Notes under the pieces: model-generated
Database searches by the model: none
What the model was told of the DNA's origin: nothing
What the model saw: the letters and a program-made list of their open reading frames with translations, nothing else
Shown: positions 40,301-52,734 of the stretch, one piece after another
Layout: every line of letters starts with the position of its first letter
Position numbering within the stretch: position 1 is the stretch's first letter
Assembly: GCA_903813345.2 (NCBI GenBank)
Contig: CAIIXF020000008.1
Coordinates: 13,314,822 to 13,378,821, forward strand
Source: Owenia fusiformis
Lineage: Eukaryota > Annelida > Polychaeta > Sabellida > Oweniidae
Length of the DNA stretch: 64,000 nucleotides
Reading direction: 5' to 3'
Position numbers and translations under genes: made by a program

Positions 40301-43300
40301 TTGCATAATAGAGAATTCTTTCACGCCACCATTGGGAAATAGGCTTCAGGTTTGGACATGCTTGTGATTGGAATTGTGATCGTGATCGATTTTTTACTTT
40401 GTACTCATGTTAGAGGGTATTGAGTTTGAGAGCTGATTAACTTTTGGCAGGCCATTTTGTTTTCTGTTAGAAGTTTGTTTACATGTTAAAGAATTCTACA
40501 CTTTGTTAACTTTTGGGTGTCTACTTGATGGTGTGATTTCCACTGCATTATATACTTTGTGGATCAGTACATGTACGAGGATTGATCCAAAAGTTCTCCA
40601 CAGTTTGCTCTAAAAATCTAACAGCACATTGGTCAACCATTGTATAACAAGCCATAACAACTCACCCAGTATTTCAAGTTAACTTTGCCTCATAGGTCGA
40701 TTAATAATAAGTGTATATTCAATTTATATTTAGGTCCAGTACTCCAAAGCGTCCCCGACTAGAACCATGTACAATGACATGCCTTGGCCAACAGCACATT
40801 GGTCAACCCTCGTATAACAAGCCATAACAACTCACCCAGTATTTCAAGTTAACTTTGCCTCTTAGGTTGATTAATAATAAGTGTATATTAATTTATATTT
40901 AGGTCCAGTACTCCAAAGCGTCCCCGACTAGAACCATGTACAATGACATGCCTTGGCCAACCGCACATTGGTCAACCCTCGTATAACAAGCCATAACAAC
41001 TCACCCAGTATTTCAAGTTAACTTTGCCTCATAGGTTGATTAATAATAAGTGTATATTCACAGTGTTCGCGCTGGCCATTAAAATTTCTGAGTCCCAGGG
41101 ACGCAACCCATTTGAAAAATTTGAGTCCCCATCTAATTTTTTTGCGTCCCTCTTATTTCTTCACAAAGTTCAAGAAAATATTGTGAAAGTGAAAATAAAG
41201 TGGGCGATAAGTGCTTACACTATAATGGGATAAAAATGACATATATTGTAATTTGATGCATCCTCCCGATAAATATCTATCACTGGGTCCTTTTTACACA
41301 ATTCTTAAGTAATGTTATACCAAAATAGTCCGAAATGAATAAAGGAAATGCTCAAATTAAGAGTTTTGTTTTCACATTTTACAAACCTGCGATCTTGAAG
41401 GTCATGTCAAGGTCGTGAACTTTTGCTTCTTTTTATTAACATTTCTCCTTATTCTTAGATGAAAAACCTCGATCTATCATTAAACATTTATCTTGATGTA
41501 TAACATTAGATCATTATGTAATGGTTTCTAGTGGAAATGATAAAGATAATCGTGAAAAACAATCGTTTCAATTTGTGGGGAACCACAGGGGATTTCTGCA
41601 ATATTGTATGTTTTGATCTTCCATTTCGATTGCGGCATTTTCCGGAATATATCGGAACCAATCAAAATCCATGTCTCATACTGGAAACCCTGTTAATCTT
41701 CGGTAGTCATGATAGCCAATCAGATTTGTCGATATAAATATACCTGGATCATTGCTCGTATATCAAGGTAGTGAGTTTGAAAATCTTGATGAAAATCATG
41801 TTTCACCGCTACTGTGCTGCAGTAAAAGTTATCTTGAAGCAGTTTATAATTTTTGCGTCCTAGGGACGTAAGTTGATTTTGATTTTTACGTCCAACCTTC
41901 TGAAATTTCCGTAAAAATGGAAAAAAACGGCGTCAACGCGAACACTGATTCAATTCATATTTAGGTCCAGTACTCCAAAGCGTCCCCGACTAGAACCATG
42001 TACAATGACATGCCTTGGCCAACCGCACATTGGTCAACCCTCGTATAACAAGCCATAACAACTCACCCAGTATTTCAAGTTAACTTTGCCTCATAGGTTG
42101 ATTAATAATAAGTGTATATTAATTTATATTTAGGTCCAGTACTCCAAAGCGTCCCCGACTAGAACCATGTACAATGACATGCCTTGGCCAACCGCACATT
42201 GGTCAACCCTCGTATAACAAGCCATAACAACTCACCCAGTATTTTAAGTTAACTTTGCCTCTTAGGTTGATTAATAATAAGTGTATATTCAATTTATATT
42301 TAGGTCCAGTACTCCAAAGCGTCCCCGACTAGAACCATGTACAATGACATGCCTTGGCCAACAGCACATTGGTCAACCCTCGTATAACAAGCCATAACAA
42401 CTCACCCAGTATTTCAAGTTAACTTTGCCTCTTAGGTTGATTAATAATAAGTGTATATTCAATTTATATTTAGGTCCAGTACTCCAAAGCGTCCCCGACT
42501 AGAACCATGTACAATGACATGCCTTGGCCAACAGCACATTGGTCAACCCTCGTATAACAAGCCATAACAACTCACCCAGTATTTCAAGTTAACTTTGCCT
42601 CATAGGTCGATTAATAATAAGTGTATATTCAATTTATATTTAGGTCAAGTACTCAAAAGCGTCCCCGACTAGAACCATGTACAATGACATGCCTTGGCCA
42701 ACAGCACATTGGTCAACCCTCGTATAACAAGCCATAACAACTCACCCAGTATTTCAAGTTAACTTTGCCTCATAGGTCGATTAATAATAAGTGTATATTA
42801 ATTTATATTTAGGTCCAGTACTCCAAAGCATCCCCGACTAGAACCATGTACAATGACATGCCTTGGCCAACAGCACATTGGTCAACCCTCGTATAACAAG
42901 CCATAACAACTCGCCCAGTATTTCAAGTTAACTTTGCCTCTTAGGTTGATTAGTAATAAGTGTATATTCAATTTATATTTAGGTCCAGTACTCCAAAGCG
43001 TCCCCGACTAGAACCATGTACAATGACATGCCTTGGCCAACAGCACATTGGTCAACCCTCGTATAACAAGCCATAACAACTCACCCAGTATTTCAAGTTA
43101 ACTTTGCCTCATAGGTCGATTAATAATAAGTGTATATTAATTTATATTTAGGTCCAGTACTCCAAAGCATCCCCGACTAGAACCATGTACAATGACATGC
43201 CTTGGCCAACAGCACATTGGTCAACCCTCGTATAACAAGCCATAACAACTCGCCCAGTATTTCAAGTTAACTTTGCCTCTTAGGTTGATTAGTAATAAGT

Positions 43301-46300
43301 GTATATTCAATTTATATTTAGGTCCAGTACTCCAAAGCGTCCCCGACTAGAACCATGTACAATGACATGCCTTGGCCAACAGCACATTGGTCAACCCTTG
43401 TATAACAAGCCATAACAACTCACCCAGTATTTCAAGTTAACTTTGCTTCTAAGGTTGATTAATAATAAGTGTATATTAATTTATATTTAGGTCCAGTACT
43501 CCAAAGCATCCCCGACTAGAACCATGTACAATGACATGCCTTGGCCAACAGCACATTGGTCAACCCTCGTATAACAAGCCATAACAACTCACCCAGTATT
43601 TCAAGTTAACTTTGCCTCATAGGTTGATTAATAATAAGTGTATATTCAATATATATTTAGGTCCAGTACTCCAAAGCGTCCCCGACTAGAACCATGTACA
43701 ATGACATGCCCTGGTCAAGAGGGGAAGATGCCTAACCTCCAGTGTGGCATATGTATGTGTCTGTATCACACCAAGTGCGCTAACTTCAATGATGTTGTCA
43801 AAGACAGTGTTCTTTTTGTTTGTAGCGTAAGTATTCAATTTTTATTATATCACCACATATGGTGACATATTATTATGGTCTCCAACTTTTTTTGTGATGG
43901 TGTTCAGAGTTCGGCATCTGTAACAAATGGCAGGTGGTGACATTTTTCATGTTAGTGCCTTTGATACCTTCATACTAAGCACTTATAAAGGTTAAATTGT
44001 ACTTGATTTCATATTTTTGCAACCCGGGTATGGCAAAAGACTTGCTCATTTGGAAATGATCAGTAAAGTACTTTAACACATACAGTAGATCTATAACTGA
44101 TTGACTAGTCATCTTATCCATCTGTTATATATTCATTTTCTAGTTGTGGTTTGGCATTTGTATACAAAAAAACAGAATAACGGTATACTGACCTTTAGTG
44201 AATGAATGAAGAAAATATATTTTTATTTAAGACTTTTGCCATGGTATTTATTCATGAATAGGAGGATAGCCATTTGTTAGTACCAAACTTTAACATTTTT
44301 CAGAATTGCTTAACTGCGAGTACAACAGGCGGCAAGGAACGTTTAGTGGAGAAACACTACCCCTCTCAGACAATACCTCCAAACACTGCAAAGCCTGCAA
44401 TGCGTCCCCCACCACCTCTCCAGTTAGCCCCTAACCAGCAAGCCCCCAATAAGCCCCCTATACCGCAGACTGTACGGATGATGAGCCCAGCTTCCATTGG
44501 TGCTATGAAGCTGATCCAAGGACCAGGAACATCGGCATATTCAATTGTCAAAGACCCAATTGTTATGAATGTGAATCCAGTAAAAGTAGCATCTACTGCT
44601 TCAGTTGTTATGCAATCCCCTTTGAACAATTTAAGACCACCAGTTGTTGCAACTAATTCGCAGGTAACGACCACATTGAATCCCACTCAGGGGCCTTTTG
44701 TTGTGCATACCAACCAATCTACTCCAACCCCACAACGTATTGTACAAGTTGGCCCTGGTGGAATTATGACAGAAATATCCAATCCACCTCTACCACAATC
44801 TCAACAGCTGACTCTAAACGCCATGAATAACGCACCCAGGTTAACCGCAGTGCCAGTCTCTAGTAATATAAATCCAATGGTGGTTAACCCAATAGTAACT
44901 CTCCCCGCAGGTAACCTCAATTCTGTCAATTATGCCCCTCTAGTACTCCCGTCTGCATCCAGTGTCAACTCAAATCAAGGCACCCAAATACTTGGTCGCC
45001 CCCCTGTTACTAAACTAGCTGTCCCCCAGATACAAACCAATAATCAGCCACCCCCAGTTCATGTGACGAGCAATTCAGCATTCAATGTCCAGATCTCCCC
45101 ATCTACGTCGACAACATCTAGTAGTAAAGTAAAGGAGGATCCTAATCAGACTTTGGTGAGTGGTCAGTTGTTGACCCTACCTCCCAATGTTATCTCTAGA
45201 ATAAACCTATCAATGCCTCTCTCCCTACTTGTTGGCAAGACGTCTATTCTGGTGCCACCAGAATGTTTCATAAAGTTAAATGATACTGTGAAGGTGTTCC
45301 TTCCTGCGGATACACTTCCCAAAAAAGATGCATCTGAGGATAATCTGCCTATTGTGGACACAGCAAAAACAACTCCCGGATTTGTATCATTATTGAATAA
45401 ACCACTGGCTGCAGTTACCGCTAAGGCACCCGATGGGAAGATGTTACCCTCGACTTCACCTATGACGTCACCCAATCAGAATGCAGCCACACCAATGGAT
45501 ACAGATGAGCCATCGTCAACTAAATCTGATTCAAATCTAAATGCAACAATTCCCTCCATCTCAACCTCCTCAATGCCACAGATCAAATTGATAACAAGAA
45601 AATGTAAAGACATTAACCCTACACTTTGCTATGTGAAAAAACTGAACCAGGGGTTTGAATGCTTGCTTGAAATATTTTCGCACCTTGGATTGAAGGGGTT
45701 AATGGCTGCTAGTCAAGTTTGCAGGGCATGGAGAAAAACTGCACAACATACACGCTTGGTAAGTACATGTACATTGCTAAAACTGATAATAGATAAGGCC
45801 ATTCAAAATTAAGCTTTGAGCATGCATTCACTATACCATTTTTCATCACTATTGCAATGGTTTACTACAATAATATTTATACAAGTTAACATGAGCGACT
45901 TTGTATTGATAATTCCCAGACCTTCAACACTTCAATAAAAAGGGCCTTCAGTTTCATTTTCATGTACATGTTTTATGTACATTTAATTTTTTGTTATGAA
46001 GTGGCTTAGAATTTATTCCTCAGATGCATTAGACTGAGACTTGCCCAGAAAGCAAGGGGTCATGGTTTCAATCCCCACTAGGGTGGACTGACTTTTTCAC
46101 ATCAGCAGGATTTAATTCTGTGTTTTCATTAACCAGTGTATTATAACAGTTAAAATGATATTTCAATTTTTTATTTCAGTGGCGTGAAGTAAGACTTCAT
46201 AAAGTGAAAATTTCAAATTGGGAAAGGGCTGCAGAATTTTTCTCTGATATGATGGTCCAGAGTTTGGTAAGTACAGTATAACATGTCATGTTTGCATTTA

Positions 46301-49300
46301 AAGGTTTTTGCAAAAGCAAGCTTATGGATTTTGAAGAAATGTGAACACATTCTCAATAAATATTTATAGTTGCTTTGACCACATAGCTAATTGTATTCCA
46401 GTTATTTATAAATTCGATTAAAATGAATTTAGTGATGATTGAGTCCATTCAAGGTTTTTTCCAAAAGTTTTGATATCATAACAAATCAGTGCTTAACTTT
46501 CAAATATTTGAGCAATTTTGCATGAAACATGTCATATTCTATGAAAAGTGTTCAGATTATTTAGACAGGTTAATTTTTCAAATATGACTTCAGATTAGGA
46601 GGTGTTCACATTTCAAGATTTTTTTAACATGGGAGTCAATGGGAGGAAAAAATAGATAGGTGTTTTGATATACAGGTTTCACTTGTTTGTTGTAATGTTA
46701 ACAGTTCAGAAACGTCTTAACAAAGGACACAATTCTCAATTGAAAATGTAAAAAAAATTCTGAAATCTTATAATTTTCACTAAAAGGTTGTGAAATTGTG
46801 AAAAGCACTTTACTATTTGAATTTTTGAGTTTTGATAATCATTTAAGAAAATATTCTTTGTCAAACATTTATATTGTATATTACAGGATATGACGGGGGC
46901 TGCACAAGCAAGGACAAATGAATTCTGGGAGAATTTCAAAAATGCTGCTGAATACCTGTATACGTTAAAGCGAATACAGTTGGGGAAATGTCAGGTGTCA
47001 ATTGTACATGAAGTTGGAGAAAACATGAAACAGCTGAGATCCTTGAGGACTTTATTAAAGATCAGCACTTCTGAGTAAGTACATGGAATCACCCACTCAA
47101 TCATCCATCTGTCCGTCCATACGCTATTTTGTTCACTGGGGAATCTGACAACATTTAAATATGTAGGCAAGACTTGGAGTGTGTTACAAAACAGGGCAAC
47201 GATTTTTGAGAAACTTGATAAAACCTTGATATATAATAAGTATCAGGATCCCTTTCATAACTATCAAGTCATATTTGCTGCTTAATTTTAATTATCATGA
47301 TTTATTTATTATATTTTAAGGAATTACACACCTTCATTGGACCTCAGCAAGTTTGCGGAGTCACGGAAACTGGAAGAGCTCTTCATTAAAGGAGATAACC
47401 CTTATGCCTTGACATCATTTTCATCAGACTCAATTTTATTGAAAAATGGTTTTCAAAATCTGCAGACCTTGGTAAGAGATTGTAACATTAAGCATTTGTA
47501 TTTAAATTGTACTATCTAAGTAAAGAAGTTATGGAAGCTTTGTTTTATTTCTACACAAAGGGATTTACATTTCATTTTGGGAACTTTCATTCTGGGTCAA
47601 GTAACCATTTTACTCTTACATTTATAGAAGGTATAGTTAATAAAAGATCAAAAATCTATTTTGAAACATAACAGATTTAATTTAATTATAAAATAGAATA
47701 CAGCATAAGCCTCAAATGTTTTTTGTTTGTAATCCGATTTGGAGATGAATACAGTAAAATCATATATTCTTCAAAACTTATGGAGAAAAATGTTGAAAGC
47801 TGCAATTTGGAGTATAGGACAGAACACCAGATATCATACTTTTTGTGTCCTCTCCTGTACTGATAATATTCAATAAGGTTGTTGTGACAATCATTAGGTT
47901 TCTTTGAATCATTTTTAAAACTAATTGCAAAACCACAATATAGTGACAATGGGAAAAATCAATGAGCTTGGTAAACAATACACATAGTACACATAGAAAA
48001 ACATTTGGATTAATTACTCCAACCTAAGTTCACTACATATTTGCCATTTCCTACATCATCAAAATAAATTCTCTATCCTTAAAGTTTTTTCTTTATGATT
48101 TCCAGTCACTGTTGAATCTAAAAGGCAATGGAGATGAGCTTGCATTTCTCGCCTCCCTGAAGAATGTCTCTAAGCTTGAACTTGGGAATTGTACAGACTG
48201 GTCCAGTGAGGTAAGAGACTATGTTGTGTCATATCATGCAGACAAAAATAAAGCAGTACTGTTGAAACCTACTATTCCAGACTCAATTCTAACCAAAAGT
48301 TGTTGTTAGTCGGTATTGGCTGATAAAAACAGTGTTTGGCATTCGGCATCTGTAACAAATGGCAGGTGGTGACATGTTGCATGTCAATGCCTTGTTTATA
48401 CTTGTAGTATCATGTTTTAGATTTATGATTCCATCTGTAATACTCGTTTTAGATGTATCAACACATCAGTGCAATGACAGGGATTACCATGTTGCGATTA
48501 GAACAAGGTGGAGAGTCTGCAGCTCAAGGTCTTCCACTGGTCTTTAAAAACCTCAAGAAGTAAGTATAACATGAATTTTTATCCAATATGTATATCGTTA
48601 TGTCAACATTAGAAGTTGTGACATCTTGTTATGTCACCACTAGAAGTAGTGACATCTTGTTATAGTCTCCAACTTTTTGTGGACTGTGTTTGGTGGTTGG
48701 TGTTTGAAATATGGCAGTTGGTGTTCAGCATGTGAAACAAATGGCAGGTGGTGACATATTGCATGTTGATGTCTTGTGTATACATGTACTTGTTTTCTGC
48801 TATTTTCAACCTGTATTTAGAAATAAAAAGTGCTAAGCTAAATAAAAAGTGTGTGTCCAAATGAAAAAATGCTCCATGTGGTAGATATTTGATGCTTTTT
48901 CCTCGAATGGGTGTGAAATTCTCATTTTCTTGTATAATACCAAAATTGGTCAATAGCATGCCTTTTCATGTTGATCATCTATTAATACAAATAAATTTCC
49001 TTTGGGTTTCAAAGGACCACTTTCCCCACAGTTCAAGGATGATTATCATGAGGCTAGGAAGCAACTATTAACATGTTATATTATACTTTATATGTGGTTG
49101 CTCTCTTAGCAAGATTCAATAATTAAATACTGAAGATTGATTAATTTGTGTCTGTGTTTTTCAGACTTGACGTGTTACAGCTGATTCTGTTTGATGTGTC
49201 TCATAATGAGCTGCTGCCAAAGATGACGTATTTGAATTCCCTGCAACTCTGTCCTCAAGGAGGTGAAAAGGTATGATTGTGCTATATATGTATGACTGAC

Positions 49301-50067
49301 TCTGTTATAGGTTTATGATTGTGCCATAGGTGAGTCTTAATACCCTGTATTGTACTAGACAAATCAGAATTATTCAGACAGTTCTGATTTTGCTAAAGGG
49401 GATTATGATGAGCCTTATACATATATGTACATGTATGTAGGATAGTGAGAGTGCTACCGACAAGTATTATTGTGCTGCAGACTTGTTTGATTGTGCCAGA
49501 GGCAAATATGATTGTGCTAGAAACATGATTGTGCTAAAAACAGATATAATTGTAGAAGTGACAAGTATGATAGCGCTTTAGGCAGATTTGATAAAATTAA
49601 ATTCGATAACGATTCAAAAGTTGTTTGCAAATCTATGTATTTTTTAGCTCATATGGTGAGCTTTTGCAATCATTTTCTTTTACTTTCCTTATGCTGTAAT
49701 CAACTGATTAATTCAACTGTATTAATTGCAGTCGGGACAAGTTAACAAGGACACATATGCCACACTCTGTAAGCTGTCACACCTCAAGGATCTGGAGTGG
49801 AACTTCCTAGTAGACCCTGAGGGGGAACTCAACACACAGTACAACTACATAATACCCTATCAGGGGGAGGTACTCTCAAAGAAAGACATGTTGGAAATAA
49901 GGGATGACAGTGATAGTGACTATGAGGAGGATACCCCCCGTAGTGATTATATTAATATTAATACACTAGCCAAGAAACTTAAAAAGGATTTGAAATCAGT
50001 GAATGTTACACTGAATAAAGTTTCGAAAACTTTTCAGTCATATCTGACTGTGTCGTTGCATAAATGA
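37352..50067 (+). CDS. MBD-PHD-F-box-LRR protein (putative SCF adaptor that reads methylated DNA)
   Basis: Twelve coding exons, all in frame: 37352-37919, 39073-39135, 39522-40083, 43661-43826, 44304-45758, 46180-46266, 46887-47074, 47321-47471, 48106-48210, 48453-48559, 49165-49270, 49732-50067; about 1297 residues. Order: acidic disordered N-terminus; methyl-CpG-binding domain (about 211-275; GWRREVVFRN, DIYYHPP, KLRSMVQI), keeping the Asp, Tyr and Arg that MeCP2 uses for DNA contact; Lys/Pro-rich linker; PHD finger C-x3-C ... CGIC ... YHTKC ... C-x2-C, its last Cys pair split by the 43826/44304 intron; a long Pro/Thr/Asn-rich linker; F-box (LLEIFSHLGLKGLMAASQVCRAWR ends near 45735); then leucine-rich-like segments and an acidic tail. 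KDM2/FBXL19 proteins pair CXXC, PHD and F-box-LRR; here MBD stands in for CXXC. No named orthologue recognised; function is inferred. Confidence 0.88.
37950..38129. mobile_element. MITE, copy B of the GCCTCAGTCACATTT family
   Basis: TAAGCCTCAGTCACATTTG at left and CAAATGTGACTGAGGCATTA at right; internal GACATACGGTGGC resembles copy A at 9489 in inverse. It lies 30 bp after the first coding donor of the MBD-PHD-F-box gene. Confidence 0.75.
38471..38974. mobile_element. TA-flanked MITE, AATTTGGCG ends
   Basis: Perfect 24-bp terminal inverted repeats, CTGTAGATTGGGTTAATTTGG... and complement, flanked by TA. Inside, repeated AATTTGGCG motifs. A decayed relative may lie near 23490-23665. Confidence 0.88.
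39320..39455 (+). repeat. Dispersed GTGGTGACAT-family repeat
   Basis: ATGTCACCACACCACAAGTGG, ATTGTTATAGTCT, GTTTGGTGGT, TTTGTAACAAATGG and AGTGGTGACATTTTGCATG: inverse of the copy at 4160. It ends about 65 bp before the MBD exon. Confidence 0.75.
40620..43660 (+). repeat. Tandem array of intron-end plus PHD-exon-start units (12 decoy acceptors)
   Basis: Unit of 169 or 170 bp: about 118 bp of intron end (AACAGCACATTGGTCAACC ... TTTATATTTAG) followed by the first roughly 50 bp of the exon (GTCCAGTACTCCAAAGCGTC ... ACATGCC). Decoy exon starts: 40734, 40903, 41965, 42134, 42304, 42474, 42644, 42813, 42983, 43152, 43322, 43491; the true, full exon starts at 43661. Copies differ at few positions. 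42813-43151 and 43152-43490 share the variants CATCCCCGAC and GATTAGTAATAAG, marking a 339-bp dimer. Each decoy, read in the gene's frame, stops after a short tail (LGQQHIGQPSYNKP in the commonest version). Confidence 0.95.
41061..41947. mobile_element. hAT5-like non-autonomous element inside the exon array
   Basis: 887 bp with ends CAGTGTTCGCG and CGCGAACACTG, flanked by ATTCA at 41056-41060 and 41948-41952. Removing 892 bp restores a unit of exactly 170 bp, which confirms the borders. No transposase seen. Confidence 0.88.
43850..43965 (+). repeat. Dispersed GTGGTGACAT-family repeat
   Basis: ATCACCACATATGGTGACAT, TTATGGTCTCCAAC, GGCATCTGTAACAAATGGCAGG, TGGTGACATTTTTCATG. It starts about 24 bp after the PHD exon donor. 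Confidence 0.75.
46550..46690 (+). repeat. Dispersed GTGTTCAGATTA-type repeat
   Basis: AAGTGTTCAGATTA, GGTGTTCACATTTCAAGAT, AACATGGGAGTCAATGGGAGG and GATATACAGGTTTCA occur in the same order as at 51145-51500. Confidence 0.65.
48310..48395 (+). repeat. Dispersed GTGGTGACAT-family repeat, partial
   Basis: GTGTTTGGCATTCGGCATCTG, TAACAAATGGCAGGTGGTGAC and TGCATGTCAATGCCTTG: one half of the family consensus. Confidence 0.65.
48590..48780 (+). repeat. Dispersed GTGGTGACAT-family repeat
   Basis: Two GTTATGTCAACATTAGAAG / GTCACCACTAGAAGTAGTGAC blocks, then TATAGTCTCCAACTTTTTGTGG, GTTTGGTGGTTGG, AACAAATGGCAGGTGGTGAC. The palindrome CACCACTAGAAGTAGTG looks terminal. Confidence 0.75.
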
Positions 50068-51030
50068 TATCATTTACAGTGCGTGCATAGATAATACTAA
50101 TTGGAAACTTGAACTGAACAAAATGACAGCTATTTGAATTCGAATTTTGTAATCACAACATCTCCATATATGGCAGAATATCGAGTTGGAAGCCTGGGAT
50201 CCAATCCTCGTGGTATCCACCTTGTAAATATCCTTTGCTTTCCCTTGTAAAGTAACTCAGCATTTATAAAGATAATTTTGTCATCCTTACAAATCTGCTT
50301 GGATTTTTGTAGCATAGTTTGTAAAATAATATGCTTTTGAACTTATGCAATTATTTTATTTGTTACAAGTTTGTATCTTTGATCTGATTTTTTTTATTGC
50401 CAAATTAAATGTCTGCCATATGATTGTTCAGCTTTTTAACACACCAAAGCATCTTTGAATGACTTAACAGCTATTCTTGTTTTTGTACCCTAAAGTATGA
50501 TTATTTGCCAATATCCGTTTACTAAATGAGTATTTGCAACATTCATATCGTGCAACTTTACATATTCTCAGTTTCTCATTAATTAATTCAGACAATTTTT
50601 TCTCGTAAAATATATTCGTCACAATGTATTAAAACGTTCATGATTTTATTGAGGCATTATCCCTCATGAGTGGTCAAACAGGCTTGAAAGAGGTCATATT
50701 CAGAAAAATAGCTTGCTTCAATGAATCTTATTTTATTGCGATGTAACCACATTCAAAAATATTAGAAATGAGCTAGAACAAAAATTCCAAGAGATGAGAA
50801 AAATGATATTAAAGATATTCATTCTGTATGAAGCGTTACATAGGTCGATTGTCAATAAGGCTAAGAAATAATGTACAGATCCACATACACATATGTGAAT
50901 AATAAGGGTGTTTGAATGGAGACACAACACTGCTTATGTATTTGGGAGATGAGATAAATTGATCTGGAAACCAAAACAGGCCTATACTGTCAAAAATGTT
51001 TAGATGATGAACAATATGTAAATAAAATAA
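50068..51030 (+). other. 3' UTR of the MBD-PHD-F-box gene (probable)
   Basis: AT-rich non-coding sequence after the stop. The clearest polyadenylation signal is AATAAA at 51021-51026, inside ATGTAAATAAAATAAAAAAA. The true cleavage point is unknown. Confidence 0.45.
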
Positions 51031-51144
51031 AAAAAAGCAAATCGAAATATAGAATTTTATTTACCAATCTATTTTTTTCTTGTTATGTGATATTTTCTTG
51101 ATATTAGAGCAATACAAAATTGCTTCATGTTGAAGTGTAATTAT

Positions 51145-51500
51145 AGTAAAACCTGTTTAATCCCAATCTCTTGGACTGCTCAAAAGTGTTCAGATTAGCA
51201 GGTGTTCATGTTTCAATATTTTATAAACATGTAAGTCAATGGGAGATTGGGAGTGAGGAGTGTTCACATTGACAGGTGTTCGGATTAGACAGGTGTTTGG
51301 ATATACAGGTTTCATTGTACCCAGATGCCAATAGGTAGCTTACTATGACTGGCCAAAAGTGTTCAGATTAGCAGGTGTTCATATTTCAATGTTTCATAAA
51401 CATGTAAATCAATGGGAGATAACAAAGTTGGGAGTGAGGAAAGTGTTCACATTGAGGTGTTTGGATATACAGGTTTCATTGTACCCAGGTGCCTATAGGT
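51145..51500 (+). repeat. Dispersed GTGTTCAGATTA-type repeat, tandem pair
   Basis: Two successive copies (about 51178-51350 and 51352-51520) of AAAGTGTTCAGATTAGCAGG ... AAACATGTAAGTCAATGGGAG ... GGATATACAGGTTTCATTGT ... CCAATAGGTAG. Confidence 0.75.
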
Positions 51501-51519
51501 AGTTACCAGTTTCACCACC

Positions 51520-52734
51520 AGGTAGCTAATTCAGGTCAGATAACAGAACAGATAGAAAGTTGAATATTGTTCAGTTTGTAATGGTTCAATTTTCATAATA
51601 CCCTTATTTGTCTGATAATTATACTAATGGAAATCTGTCAAGTTATGTCCAGTATAAGAAGTATTTGTGATTTTATAACATGGGGTCCATGAACAAGGAA
51701 TCTTTCCGACGTAGATGTCTTTTGATTGATAAACCATTTTCTAAATCACATTTTTAGTAGTAATTTTACATGTAGATTTCATGAAGATGATATCACTTGA
51801 CTAATTTTGAATATTTGATGAGGTAAATCAAGATTATTTCTACTAACTTGCATTTAGTCTCATCATCAACTGTATAACTTTTGAAGTCATCATCTTATGC
51901 CATGATGAATTGATAATCTAAGCAACTTTATTTTGTAAGTCTTGATTTTTATGATGTACTCCAGGGGGAGGGAGTCTGTCTGCGTATTTATTGTCTCCTT
52001 AGGGTAATCATTATCACTAATGAAACAAAACAGAACAAATGATTTGACTACATTTACATTGTGTACATCACAATCTTATTTTTATTATTATACTGTACTC
52101 AATAAAAATAGATTTACTATACTCATACATCTAAGTTACCGTTGTGGCAATATTTAGAACATCTAATTCACAGAATGCCACTGTAATCATTTAAAAAAGT
52201 TGTAGACATCAATATAACACTATCCAGAGGGAAAGTCTATAATTTAATTTATAATTTAAATTCATTATTTAATTGAGGTATTATTGCTCCTGTGTAGTCT
52301 TGCACCAAACTCTTGTATATACCCTACTAACATGAAGACCTATCAGTATGGAAACAGATAATGGGGAGCAGAGGTTTGATGCAAGACTAGCTCTAATGCT
52401 GGTGGTCTGCAATTGTTTCATTGAATGCAAATTGAACAATACAACAACCAGCTACTAGCAATAACACAGGGATGCATTCCTAGAACCCATTCTTCTCCAG
52501 TGTAAGAAGATCAAACAACATTAAGAGAAGAAATAAGGGATCACCATGACTACAGTGACACTCTATATACCTACTCAACACAGTGTTCTATACCTGAGCT
52601 CTCTACATCATCTAGTCAGTAGCTCCAAAACACAAGTTCAACCAGTTAAACATACAGCCAGTCTAACTATTAATCCGTGTTGTCTCTCATTGAGACAAAT
52701 TCTTAAAATCGCGGATTCGGTAGTATTGAATCTC
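51520..52734. other. Intergenic, no gene recognised
   Basis: AT-rich sequence. Short open stretches only; nothing with recognisable protein similarity or clear repeat structure. Confidence 0.5.

Noticed and set aside
40734-43660. Twelve true tandem exons
   Set aside because: The copies hold only the first roughly 50 bp of the exon, lack a good donor and run into a stop, so they are decoy acceptors rather than whole exons.
44366-45475. Two minus-strand open stretches of 103-106 codons
   Set aside because: Antisense shadows of the large coding exon at 44304-45758.
46010-46095. tRNA gene or tRNA-derived SINE
   Set aside because: GGTTTCAATCCCCACTAGGG resembles a B box, but no A box, acceptor stem or tail could be found.
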